This document shows positions 25,623 through 33,371 of a stretch of 40,411 nt of DNA, piece by piece. The notes under the pieces were generated by a model. It saw only the letters and a list, made by a program, of their open reading frames with translations, was not told the origin of the DNA and made no database searches. The stretch lies in NCBI GenBank assembly GCA_964565415.1, contig CAZMEX010000026.1, positions 1 through 40,411 of the forward strand. Direction: 5' to 3'. Position numbers and translations under genes: made by a program. This DNA comes from JAIOSM01 sp964565415. Lineage in GTDB: Bacteria; Desulfobacterota; Desulfobacteria; Desulfobacterales; Desulfobacteraceae. Positions within the stretch are counted from its first letter, which is position 1. Every line of letters begins with the position of its first letter.

Positions 25623-26045
25623 CTAAAGAATCATTTGATCTTTTATCTCTCCTTGCCCAAGATCTTTGATTTTTTGAACAAATTGAGTCATATGTTGCTG
25701 GAACTCAGGACCTTCACTTGCACCAATCCATTCCAATTGCAGTCTTCTTTCATCTATCCAGAAGTTTTTCATTATCTCCCTTAACCCGATGATTCTTTTT
25801 TCTGCTTTCAGATTACCATCAATGTAATGGCAGTCACCTGGATGGCATCCTCCGATAAACACGCCGTCAGCACCATCTAAAAAAGCTTTCAAAATATATT
25901 TTGTATCTATCATGCCTGTACACATCAACCTTATCATTCTAACTTCAGGAGGATAGTGAAGTCTTGATGTACCTGCCAGATCAGCAGCAGTATACGTGCA
26001 CCAGTTACAGACAAATACGATTATTTTAGGGCTGAAATCTGTCAT
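25623..26045 (-). CDS. mvhD: MvhD-type hydrogenase iron-sulfur subunit
   Basis: 140 residues with the MvhD/FlpD signature: V-C-N-W-C-T-Y-T-A-A-D-L-A-G-T near 12-26, M-C-T-G-M-I-D near 41, and G-G-C-H-P-G-D-C-H-Y near 65, giving the Cys ligands of its [2Fe-2S] cluster. MvhD connects HdrA to hydrogenase, formate dehydrogenase or, in Moorella, MetFV. No hydrogenase large subunit is adjacent, so another input must dock here; the FrhB-like protein 17 nt downstream is the natural candidate (inference). It lies 35 nt after hdrA. Confidence 0.92.
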   Translation of the reverse strand: MTDFSPKIIVFVCNWCTYTAADLAGTSRLHYPPEVRMIRLMCTGMIDTKYILKAFLDGADGVFIGGCHPGDCHYIDGNLKAEKRIIGLREIMKNFWIDERRLQLEWIGASEGPEFQQHMTQFVQKIKDLGQGEIKDQMIL

Positions 26046-26080
26046 TTTTATTTTATCTCCAACTTAAATTTATAACTTTC

Positions 26081-28084
26081 TCAAAATCCTTCCAGTTCGT
26101 TCATTACCTGGAGGTCAGTAAACTGTTTAACACCTGCAGCACTGGCAGGACAAGCTGCACTGCAACTGCCACATCCCTGGCACAAGGTTTCATTAATAAC
26201 TGATACACTCCTTGATGCATCATAGTCAATGGCTGAATAGGCACATACAAGAATGCAGGTTTTACATCCTGCACATAAATCAGGATCAATAAACGAAATT
26301 TCTGCTTTTGTGCTGACTGTACCTTTTGATAGCAGGGAAATTGCTTCTCCTGCTGCTGCTGATGCCTGGGCTACTGTGTCTGGAATATCTTTAGGACCCT
26401 GGCAGCAGCCGGCAAGGAAAATACCACTTATGGGAGTACTCACCGGTGCAAGCTTTGCATGCAATTCATTAAACCAGCCGTCACCGTCTCTGGATACGCC
26501 TGTCATTCTGCCGACCTCTTCGGCACCGTCAGCAGGTTCCAGACCCACACTTAAAAGAACCATATCAACAGGCAGTCTCAGATTTTTACGCGTTAATGTG
26601 TTTTCTGCGACAACAGTCAAACACCCTTCATCATCAGGGTTGTCCACCATGTCTGTCACCTCTGCAACTCTGCCCCGGATAAAATGCACACCCTCTTCCT
26701 GAACCCTGTTATAAAACTCCTCATAAAGTTTGCCAGGAGAACGCATATCAATGTAAAACTCCCACACCTCAGCATTAGTTTTCTCCCTGATAAGATGGGC
26801 AAACTTCATGGAATACATACAGCAGACCCTTGAACAATAGGCATTGTGTCTCTTGTCCCTGGAGCCGACACAATGAATAATTGCCACCTTTTTTGGTTTT
26901 TCGCCATTTTTCATTACAATCTGCCCCGAAGTTGGACCAGTTGCATTGTTTAAACGTTCAAATTCAAGGCTTGTATATACTTCAGGATATATCCCATATC
27001 CATATTGTATCAATTTTGAAGAGTCAAAAGCTTTAAACCCTGTTGCAAGGATGATTGCTCCGGTTTCAACTTCAATTATTTCAGGCTCCTGATCATACCT
27101 GATGGCACCTGCCTCACAAAACTTTTCGCAGATCCCGCATTTTTTTCCCAGTCCAAGCTTCAAACAGTTTTCAACATCAATCACCGGTGTTTTAGGCACT
27201 GCCTGGGGAAAAGGTGAAAATATTGCAGTGCGATTGCACAAACCCTCATTATAATCATCCCTTATCTTTTTTGAAGGGCATTTTTCCATGCAGACACCAC
27301 ATCCTGTACATTTTTCTTCATCAACATACCTTGGCTTTTTCCTGATTTTAACCGTGTAATTGCCAATGAATCCATCCACAGACTCAACTTCACTGTATGT
27401 AATCAATTCAATATCTGGCTGTTGGTCCACTGAGACCATTTTAGGAGTCATGATACATGCAGCACAGTCAAGGGTGGGGAATGTCTTGTCAAATTTAGAC
27501 ATATGCCCGCCAATGGACGGTTCTCGCTCAATAAGATAGACTTTGAATCCTGCTTCGGCTGCTGTCAGGGCAGACTGCATGCCGGCAATGCCACCTCCGA
27601 TAACCAGGACAGATTTTTTAACTGCAACCTCTTTTGTTACAAGGGGTGCATGGAAAGCAACACGCTTGACTGCTGCTGTAACAAGATCAATGGCTTTTTG
27701 GGTGGCAAGTTCTGAATCCAGAGTAACCCAGGATGAATGCTCCCTTATGTTTGCCATCTGAAAATAAAACATGTTCAACCCTGCTGTTTTAACAGCCTTT
27801 CTAAATGTTGGTTCATGCATTCTTGGTGAACAGGAGGCAACTACAACACGGTTTAAACCAAGCTCCTTAATATCATCAACAATTAGTTGTTGACCCGGGC
27901 TTGAGCACATGAATTTGTACTCTTTTGCAACCGCAACATGGGAAAGCTTGCCTGCATACTCTGCAACTTTCATCACATCTACTTTTGGATAGATATTCTG
28001 ACCACAGTGGCAGACATAAACACCTATCTTTGGCTTTTGAACTCTCATTTGGGCTTTTTCAGGAACTTTCATAGGAATTTTCAT
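26081..28084 (-). CDS. hdrA: heterodisulfide reductase subunit A-like flavoprotein
   Basis: 667 residues, normal for HdrA. An N-terminal domain (G-V-Y-V-C-H-C-G-Q-N-I near 20-31) is followed by the FAD-binding V-I-G-G-G-I-A-G-M-Q-S-A near 165. T-L-D-C-A-A-C-I-M-T-P-K-M near 205 holds a Cys where some HdrA have Sec. [4Fe-4S] motifs lie near 261 (C-T-G-C-G-V-C-M-E-K-C-P) and 305-320, and two C-terminal ferredoxin motifs near 608 and 641. Y-C-S-R-V-C-C-M-Y near 418 is another family mark. HdrA carries the bifurcating FAD in HdrABC complexes. The N-terminal extension M-K-I-P-M-K-V-P offers three possible ATG starts; the first is used, but no clear ribosome binding site decides between them. Confidence 0.95.
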   Translation of the reverse strand: MKIPMKVPEKAQMRVQKPKIGVYVCHCGQNIYPKVDVMKVAEYAGKLSHVAVAKEYKFMCSSPGQQLIVDDIKELGLNRVVVASCSPRMHEPTFRKAVKTAGLNMFYFQMANIREHSSWVTLDSELATQKAIDLVTAAVKRVAFHAPLVTKEVAVKKSVLVIGGGIAGMQSALTAAEAGFKVYLIEREPSIGGHMSKFDKTFPTLDCAACIMTPKMVSVDQQPDIELITYSEVESVDGFIGNYTVKIRKKPRYVDEEKCTGCGVCMEKCPSKKIRDDYNEGLCNRTAIFSPFPQAVPKTPVIDVENCLKLGLGKKCGICEKFCEAGAIRYDQEPEIIEVETGAIILATGFKAFDSSKLIQYGYGIYPEVYTSLEFERLNNATGPTSGQIVMKNGEKPKKVAIIHCVGSRDKRHNAYCSRVCCMYSMKFAHLIREKTNAEVWEFYIDMRSPGKLYEEFYNRVQEEGVHFIRGRVAEVTDMVDNPDDEGCLTVVAENTLTRKNLRLPVDMVLLSVGLEPADGAEEVGRMTGVSRDGDGWFNELHAKLAPVSTPISGIFLAGCCQGPKDIPDTVAQASAAAGEAISLLSKGTVSTKAEISFIDPDLCAGCKTCILVCAYSAIDYDASRSVSVINETLCQGCGSCSAACPASAAGVKQFTDLQVMNELEGF

Positions 28085-28101
28085 AGGTCAACTTTCCCTG
28101 A

Positions 28102-28971
28102 TCAACTTGTAATTTTAAGTTTTTCAAATTTTTGAATCAACACATCAGAATTTACCAATAGTTTATCTAAACCCAAACGCTCCGGCTCAATTTTGAAATA
28201 GAGACCAATAAGTTGTGTAAAAAATAGAATCGGTATTGCAGGAGCTTTTGATCCTGCCTGAAGAGAATCCATATTGAATTGGCACAAGGGACAGATGGTA
28301 ATTGCAGCATCACAACCTGCTTTTTTCATACGGTCTGCAATGCGCCCCACAAGGGTGCGTGCAATATCAACATTTGGCATGGCACCGGCAGCCCCGCAGC
28401 ACTGAGTTTTTGCAGAGTGGTCAACAGCATTAAACCCAAGAGTGTTTAACATATTTTCCAAAAATTCAGGGTGCTCACTTTTTCTGCCTTTAAGCCAGGG
28501 TCTTGAATATTGACAGCCGTAATAACAGGCAATGTTTATCTCCTTGAGCGCTTCATCTCCATGGGATTTCCAGATATCTTCCTCTATCCCATTGAACAAA
28601 ACATCCATAAGATGCTGGATTGTAATTTTCTTGGAAAGATTTAAACCCTCCTGTTTAAGTGTCAGGTTTACCTTTTCAAGTTGCTGTTTATTTGCAAATA
28701 AAATATCAGCTGATTTTCTCAAGGTTGTATAACAGGCATTACATCCTGTAACAATATTGGAAAAACCATTTTTCTCAGACAGGGCAAAGGAGCGTGCAGC
28801 AAGGTAAAGGGATGATGCTTTGCTTTTGCCTGCTGTAATGGTTGCACCGCAGCAATTCCAGTCCGGGACCTCAACAAGCTCAATATCAAGCTTTTGACAA
28901 ACTGCATCCAGGGACTCTTTATAACCTGCTGAAGTTTCGTGGGCACACCCCGGGAAAAAAGAGTATTTCAT
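28102..28971 (-). CDS. hdrB: heterodisulfide reductase subunit B-like protein
   Basis: 289 residues with two CCG domains that bind the non-cubane [4Fe-4S] clusters of HdrB. Domain 1 runs from F-F-P-G-C-A-H-E near residue 6 through W-N-C-C-G-A near 39 to G-C-N-A-C near 77. Domain 2 has A-C-Y-Y-G-C-Q-Y near 148, C-C-G-A-A-G-A near 192 and I-C-P-L-C near 227. All Cys are encoded normally, unlike in the distal DsrK-like gene. The start codon is 1 nt after the hdrC stop, so the two are translationally linked. The natural substrate in a non-methanogen is unknown; it may be a thiol disulfide or a protein partner. Confidence 0.94.
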   Translation of the reverse strand: MKYSFFPGCAHETSAGYKESLDAVCQKLDIELVEVPDWNCCGATITAGKSKASSLYLAARSFALSEKNGFSNIVTGCNACYTTLRKSADILFANKQQLEKVNLTLKQEGLNLSKKITIQHLMDVLFNGIEEDIWKSHGDEALKEINIACYYGCQYSRPWLKGRKSEHPEFLENMLNTLGFNAVDHSAKTQCCGAAGAMPNVDIARTLVGRIADRMKKAGCDAAITICPLCQFNMDSLQAGSKAPAIPILFFTQLIGLYFKIEPERLGLDKLLVNSDVLIQKFEKLKITS

Positions 28972-28972
28972 A

Positions 28973-29482
28973 TTATGACCTTAATCGTTTTAATATTCGT
29001 CTGAATCGCAAAGGTTTCGCTATCTTTTGTAAACCCAGCTCCATGCGTTTTTTTCGCTTAAGTTTTATGGCAAGGGGGATGTTTGAAAGACCTGCAAAGG
29101 GGTGTTTCAGAGAGTATTTTGCCATTACAAATGATTCAGTTATCCTACCAGTGTATTGGAGCGCAAAGGAAAAAGAGTTGTGCAGATCTCTTACTCTGTT
29201 TGCTTTTGTTTTTTCACCGCTCTCTGAAATCAATCTTTTCAGGCTGTACATTAAATCTGTCACAGCGATTTCCTTAGGACATCTATTGGAACATTGATAG
29301 CATGATACACACATCCAGGGGGAGTTGGAATTGATAACATCACGCATGTTGCCATCTTTAATCATGGCAATAAGAGCTCTTGGACCAAAATCCATGACAT
29401 CAGCCATGGGGCATGATCCGCTGCACGTACCGCACTGGATACATGAGTGTATTTGCTCCAGAAACTGTTTATTATCTGTCAT
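28973..29482 (-). CDS. hdrC: heterodisulfide reductase subunit C-like protein
   Basis: 169 residues with two [4Fe-4S] motifs, C-I-Q-C-G-T-C-S-G-S-C-P near 15-26 and C-V-S-C-Y-Q-C-S-N-R-C-P near 58-69, followed by a helical part and a basic C-terminal tail rich in Lys/Arg. HdrC passes electrons between HdrA and HdrB. Its ATG lies within a 10-bp tandem repeat that also covers the end of the upstream gene, and no Shine-Dalgarno sequence is seen there, so its translation start is unusual and may depend on reading through the upstream gene. Confidence 0.93.
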   Translation of the reverse strand: MTDNKQFLEQIHSCIQCGTCSGSCPMADVMDFGPRALIAMIKDGNMRDVINSNSPWMCVSCYQCSNRCPKEIAVTDLMYSLKRLISESGEKTKANRVRDLHNSFSFALQYTGRITESFVMAKYSLKHPFAGLSNIPLAIKLKRKKRMELGLQKIAKPLRFRRILKRLRS

Positions 29483-29519
29483 TATCTGTTATTATCTGTT
29501 ATTATCTGTTATTATCTCT
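29471..29519. repeat. 10-bp tandem repeat at the pocR-hdrC junction
   Basis: The unit ATTATCTGTT occurs about five times in a row (start of units 29471, 29481, 29491, 29501, 29511). The outer units are imperfect (C at 29480, CTG at the right end). It covers the first codons of hdrC, the 19-nt intergenic spacer and the last codons of the PocR-domain gene. Because 10 is not a multiple of 3, slippage would change the spacing and the end of the upstream protein. Confidence 0.93.
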
Positions 29520-30017
29520 GTATTTATCTAATATATCTTTAATCCTGGCTTCAATGAACACAACTGCATCATCTTTTTGCTCCTCGGACATTAATGCAAT
29601 ATCTTCTGCCATATCATCAATGGTCTTCTCGTCCATGTCAATGTTTTTATTAATAAAAAAAGTTTCAACCTCTCCATCTTCAAACATTAATCCACAACCG
29701 CCGGCGGTACCGATAAGTGTATCATTGACCATAATTGGAACAACAATCCTTCCTAGACCTGCATCACACTCTTCTGCAACACCTTTTTTTGTATTTTCCG
29801 CAATGGCAGCCATGTTCTGATACGCCGGAGCACAAATAAATGTCTGCCCTTTTTTATTCCCATTAATCTCAGGGCATAATTTATTGGGCCATTTTTTAAA
29901 ATCTGTTATCCTGACCCCCTTAATATTATATACTCCTGCATTTAAACCAGTCTTCTCCACAATCTCTTTTTCAAGCTCTACCCACTTTTCAAGGGGTAAT
30001 ATATCAGTAAGTTCCAT
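29502..30017 (-). CDS. stand-alone PocR ligand-binding domain protein
   Basis: 171 residues covering a PocR-type sensor domain: W-V-E-L-E-K-E-I-V-E-K-T-G-L near 11-24, a conserved C in K-L-C-P-E near 48, A-E-E-C-D-A-G-L-G-R-I-V-V-P near 83 and G-T-A-G-G-C-G-L near 103. A helical end follows. PocR domains are found in transcription regulators and signalling proteins and bind small ligands. Here there is no DNA-binding or kinase domain, so it is not a regulator by itself. As the first gene of the hdr operon it may sense a substrate or act as a subunit. The three conserved Cys could also bind a metal or cluster. Function is unknown. Confidence 0.85.
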   Translation of the reverse strand: MELTDILPLEKWVELEKEIVEKTGLNAGVYNIKGVRITDFKKWPNKLCPEINGNKKGQTFICAPAYQNMAAIAENTKKGVAEECDAGLGRIVVPIMVNDTLIGTAGGCGLMFEDGEVETFFINKNIDMDEKTIDDMAEDIALMSEEQKDDAVVFIEARIKDILDKYRDNNR

Positions 30018-30312
30018 TTAAAATTTCCTCAATAATCCTATCAATAATAAGCCCTGTTAGTGCATTCCAATTACAACTTACTTTACATATCACACTGCAG
30101 TCATATTGATCAAGTTTACTTAAATTTGAATTGCTTATACTTTAATATCCTCCATGGAAAGATTTTTGCCTGACAGGAGCCAGAACAAGTTTTCATGATA
30201 ACACTACCCCCATAACACATTTCTAATAAATCTGTTATTGACAAAAAATCATTTACTCTCTATAAATAATTATATCAAACATGGTAAAGACTATAACTGT
30301 GGGAGAATCTCT

Positions 30313-31191
30313 ATGATACATTTAAGGTATGTTATCTTTATTTTTGTGGGTGTAGTTTCTTTTTTATTTTCCTCTTTTCATGTCCAGGCTGAAGACCTGA
30401 TCATTACTGTAGCTGGTTCCAGTACAGTTCGCCCTATTATTACTGCAACATCAAAACAGTTCAAGAAAAAAAATCCAGTGGTATTTAATATTACTGGTGG
30501 CGGTTCAAGCTACGGTATTAAATCCGTGGCAATGGGTACTGTCACAATTGGAATTGCTTCCAGAAAACTGAACAAGAAAGAGGAAAAAAAATGGCAGACA
30601 TTAAGAGTTACAACCATTGGTTATGACGGGATAGCAATAATTGTTAATAAAGCAACCCAGGTAACAGCATTGACCAATGAACAAATAAGAGATATCTATC
30701 TTGGCAAAATTTCAAATTGGCAGGAAGTTGGAGGTCAGGGTGGTCCCATTGTTTGCATTAGTCGGGAATCTGATCGCGGCGAATCACAACTTTTTCTGGA
30801 ATATACACAGCTGGAAGCACAGGAAGATATTACCTCCATGGTGTATCGAAAAAAAGGTGACCAGCAGTACTCCTCAACCAAGAGTAGAATCATTGGGTCC
30901 AACAAAGATGCGATTTTATCCGTATCCATGAGAAAAAATACCATTGCCTATGTTTCAATGGGTCAGGCACTTGATTTTGAAAGGAAAACCAAAAGAATTT
31001 TGCTTCCCACAGTGGATGGGATAGAACCTGTTACTAAAAATGTTAAAAATAAAACATTCCCTATTTATAGACCTTTAAACATTCTTACAAATGGTGAACC
31101 AGACAGACTGGTTAAAAGCTTTATTGATTATCTGTTGAGTTCTGAAGGACAAAGCTATGTCTTTTCCAAGAATTTTATTCCAGTAAAATAG
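30313..31191 (+). CDS. PstS-like phosphate (or related anion) binding protein
   Basis: 292 residues from ATG 30313, which has GGGAGA at 30301-30306; a TTG at 30238 would add 25 residues before the signal peptide and is rejected. The signal peptide has a hydrophobic core at about 7-22 and cleavage after V-Q-A. The mature part shows V-A-G-S-S-T-V-R-P-I near 34, the T-G-G-G-S-S-Y-G-I loop near 61, and S-R-E-S-D-R-G-E-S near 151, typical of PstS-like class IV binding proteins. No pstCAB genes are adjacent. It lies alone between divergent pocR and convergent mutL, with 295 bases upstream in which no Pho box was recognised. Confidence 0.88.
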   Translation: MIHLRYVIFIFVGVVSFLFSSFHVQAEDLIITVAGSSTVRPIITATSKQFKKKNPVVFNITGGGSSYGIKSVAMGTVTIGIASRKLNKKEEKKWQTLRVTTIGYDGIAIIVNKATQVTALTNEQIRDIYLGKISNWQEVGGQGGPIVCISRESDRGESQLFLEYTQLEAQEDITSMVYRKKGDQQYSSTKSRIIGSNKDAILSVSMRKNTIAYVSMGQALDFERKTKRILLPTVDGIEPVTKNVKNKTFPIYRPLNILTNGEPDRLVKSFIDYLLSSEGQSYVFSKNFIPVK

Positions 31192-31217
31192 AGTAACCTG
31201 TCATATCATGGACCCAG

Positions 31218-33146
31218 TCATACTATTCTTTTAAACATCTTTTCCATATCTTTTTTCTCCCACTTAATCATTGTGGGTCTTCCATGGGGGCAATGCAGCG
31301 GATTTTTACATTTTTCAAGATCCTTTAATAATTGCGCTATCTCCTGAATATTTAATTTTTGATTTGCCCGCAACGCACTATGGCATGCCATCAGGCTTAA
31401 AGTATCATCCAGCCATCTATTTTTTAATGTACTGGTCTTTTTATCCATAAGAGAATCTATCATTTCTAAAATAAAGGGCGCTGTCTCTTTTTTATCAATG
31501 ATTGCAGGAACAGATTTGACAACAAAAGTAGTGCCGCCAAAAGGTTCTATGTCAAAGCCGTATTTGGAAAGTTCTCCTGTAATTTGGTTTAATAGCTCGG
31601 CTTCAGAAAAGTTTAATTCAAGGGTCTCCGGCATTAAAAGGGTTTGGGATTGGGTGGTGGAACTTTTGTTTCTGGATTTCAACTCTTCATAAACAACTCT
31701 TTCGTGGGCGGCATGTTGGTCCACCAGCACCAATCCATAGTCTGTTTCAACGATTATATAGGTAGACATTACTTGCCCAAGGATGGATATATTCCCTCCA
31801 AAAAAGGATTTCTCTCTAACTCTCTTTTCAGAAGGAATTATTTCGGCCTCAGCTTTGACTTCAGCTTCGACTTCGACTTCAACTTCAGCCTGGGGTATGG
31901 CTTGGGGTTTAGATAAAAAATCCGGTTCTGCATACTTGAACAAGGACTCTTCAATCACTTCAACAGGTTCTGGTCTTTGCTGTGCTGGTCTGTCAGGCAC
32001 TGGAACAGACGGAGCTATAGAAGTTTTATGCACTCCATGGGGTTTATGAATTTTGTGAGCTTTATGAATTTCGTGGGTTTCGTGGGTTCTATGAGATTCG
32101 TGGGTTCCAGGCATTTCAGGTATTTCAGGAGCCGGGCTCTTGTTAAAAAACTTCTCTTTCTCTTGTTCAAGAGCGCTTTTTACTGCCTTTACCACAACGT
32201 TGTAAACACTTTTCCCATCAAAGAACCTGACCTCATTTTTTGCAGGGTGAACATTGATATCAACCTGGTCAAAGGGAATGGATATATAAAGCACTGCCAG
32301 GGGAAATCTTGACTTCATAAGCATGCCTTTATATCCATTTAACAAGGCTGAAACAATTGATCTGTCACTTACAAGACGTTTGTTTACAAACACCTTTATC
32401 ATTCTTGAGCTGCTTCTTGTTACCTTGGGTGACGAAACAAACCCTGTTATCTTAATATTATTTTCATTCAGGTCAACCTTTAAAAGGTCTTTGGATGTAT
32501 CATTTCCTAAAACTTTTACTACCCTTTCCCTTAGAGATTCAGATGATGAAAAGTTTTTTACAAGCTGCCCGCCCTGGAAAAGCCTGAACCCAATATATTG
32601 ATTTCCAAGGGCAATGGAAGAGAAGGTGTCGGCAATATGAGCATTCTCTGTATTATTACTTTTTAAAAACTTCTTTCGGGCAGGGGTATTAAAGAAAAGA
32701 TTTTTCACCTGCACCATTGTACCAATGGGAGCACCGGTATCAGTTACAGTCAACAATTTTCCACCGGAGATAATCATATTTGTTCCGCTGTCATCACCTT
32801 TTAATCTGGTAATAAGAGTAAATTTTGAAACAGCAGCAATGGAAGGAATTGCCTCACCTCTAAAGCCCATTGTAGAGATGGAAAAAAGGTCTTCATCCTT
32901 TAAAAGCTTGCTTGTTGCAAATCTTTCAATGGACAATAAGGCATTATCTTTAGCCATGCCTGTTCCGTTATCAGAAACTCGTATGAGAGTTTTTCCTCCA
33001 TTCTCAATTTCCAGAGTAATAAGTGAAGAGCGTGCATCTATTGAGTTTTCAAGAAGCTCTTTTACAACAGAGGCAGGTCTTGCAACCACCTCACCTGCTG
33101 CAATCTTATTGGAGAGTGTTTCTGAAAGTATTCGTATGTCTGCCAT
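31218..33146 (-). CDS. mutL: DNA mismatch repair protein MutL
   Basis: 642 residues. The N-terminal GHKL ATPase is intact: E-L-L-E-N-S-I-D-A near 30, D-N-G-T-G-M near 59, T-M-G-F-R-G-E-A near 90, and N-V-H-P-A-K-N-E-V-R-F near 295. The C-terminal domain has the endonuclease motif D-Q-H-A-A-H-E-R-V-V-Y-E-E near 478, and C-P-H-G-R-P-T near 620, so this is the nicking type of MutL. The linker is unusual: a run of His every third residue (about 346-372) and an alternating Glu/Val/Ala stretch (about 418-433). A small conserved-looking gene lies 16 nt upstream. Confidence 0.96.
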   Translation of the reverse strand: MADIRILSETLSNKIAAGEVVARPASVVKELLENSIDARSSLITLEIENGGKTLIRVSDNGTGMAKDNALLSIERFATSKLLKDEDLFSISTMGFRGEAIPSIAAVSKFTLITRLKGDDSGTNMIISGGKLLTVTDTGAPIGTMVQVKNLFFNTPARKKFLKSNNTENAHIADTFSSIALGNQYIGFRLFQGGQLVKNFSSSESLRERVVKVLGNDTSKDLLKVDLNENNIKITGFVSSPKVTRSSSRMIKVFVNKRLVSDRSIVSALLNGYKGMLMKSRFPLAVLYISIPFDQVDINVHPAKNEVRFFDGKSVYNVVVKAVKSALEQEKEKFFNKSPAPEIPEMPGTHESHRTHETHEIHKAHKIHKPHGVHKTSIAPSVPVPDRPAQQRPEPVEVIEESLFKYAEPDFLSKPQAIPQAEVEVEVEAEVKAEAEIIPSEKRVREKSFFGGNISILGQVMSTYIIVETDYGLVLVDQHAAHERVVYEELKSRNKSSTTQSQTLLMPETLELNFSEAELLNQITGELSKYGFDIEPFGGTTFVVKSVPAIIDKKETAPFILEMIDSLMDKKTSTLKNRWLDDTLSLMACHSALRANQKLNIQEIAQLLKDLEKCKNPLHCPHGRPTMIKWEKKDMEKMFKRIV

Positions 33147-33162
33147 CGTACCCTGTCAACCT

Positions 33163-33345
33163 TTATGAATCCAGATCTTTCACAAATCTTAAAACAAACT
33201 CGGAATCTTCAGGATTCAAATCAAATTGAATGTTTGCTTCCTCAGCAATCATGGAAGCATTTTTTTCAGGATTTTGTTTTCTTGCTTCTGAAATCCATGC
33301 AATTGCCTTTTTTAAACTTTCACTGCCTGATTTAATAGTTGCCAT
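33163..33345 (-). CDS. small protein of 60 aa, function unknown
   Basis: A soluble, charged protein without Cys or membrane segments. It appears to be two or three helices (S-L-K-K-A-I-A-W-I-S-E-A-R near residues 10-22, then N-A-S-M-I-A-E-E-A near 29-37) and a short end D-S-E-F-V-L-R-F-V-K. It sits between gatA (26 nt upstream) and mutL (16 nt downstream) on the same strand. The tight packing suggests that it is a real gene and is co-transcribed. No family was recognised. Confidence 0.6.
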   Translation of the reverse strand: MATIKSGSESLKKAIAWISEARKQNPEKNASMIAEEANIQFDLNPEDSEFVLRFVKDLDS

Positions 33346-33371
33346 GTTTGATAAATCCTTAAATATTAATT

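Noticed and set aside
29471..29519. Short regular repeats as a possible CRISPR array
   Set aside because: Units are 10 bp, directly adjacent and without spacers, so this is a simple tandem repeat.
30238..30312. TTG start extending the PstS-like protein by 25 residues
   Set aside because: It would put a polar extension before the signal peptide, and the ATG at 30313 has a good GGGAGA site.
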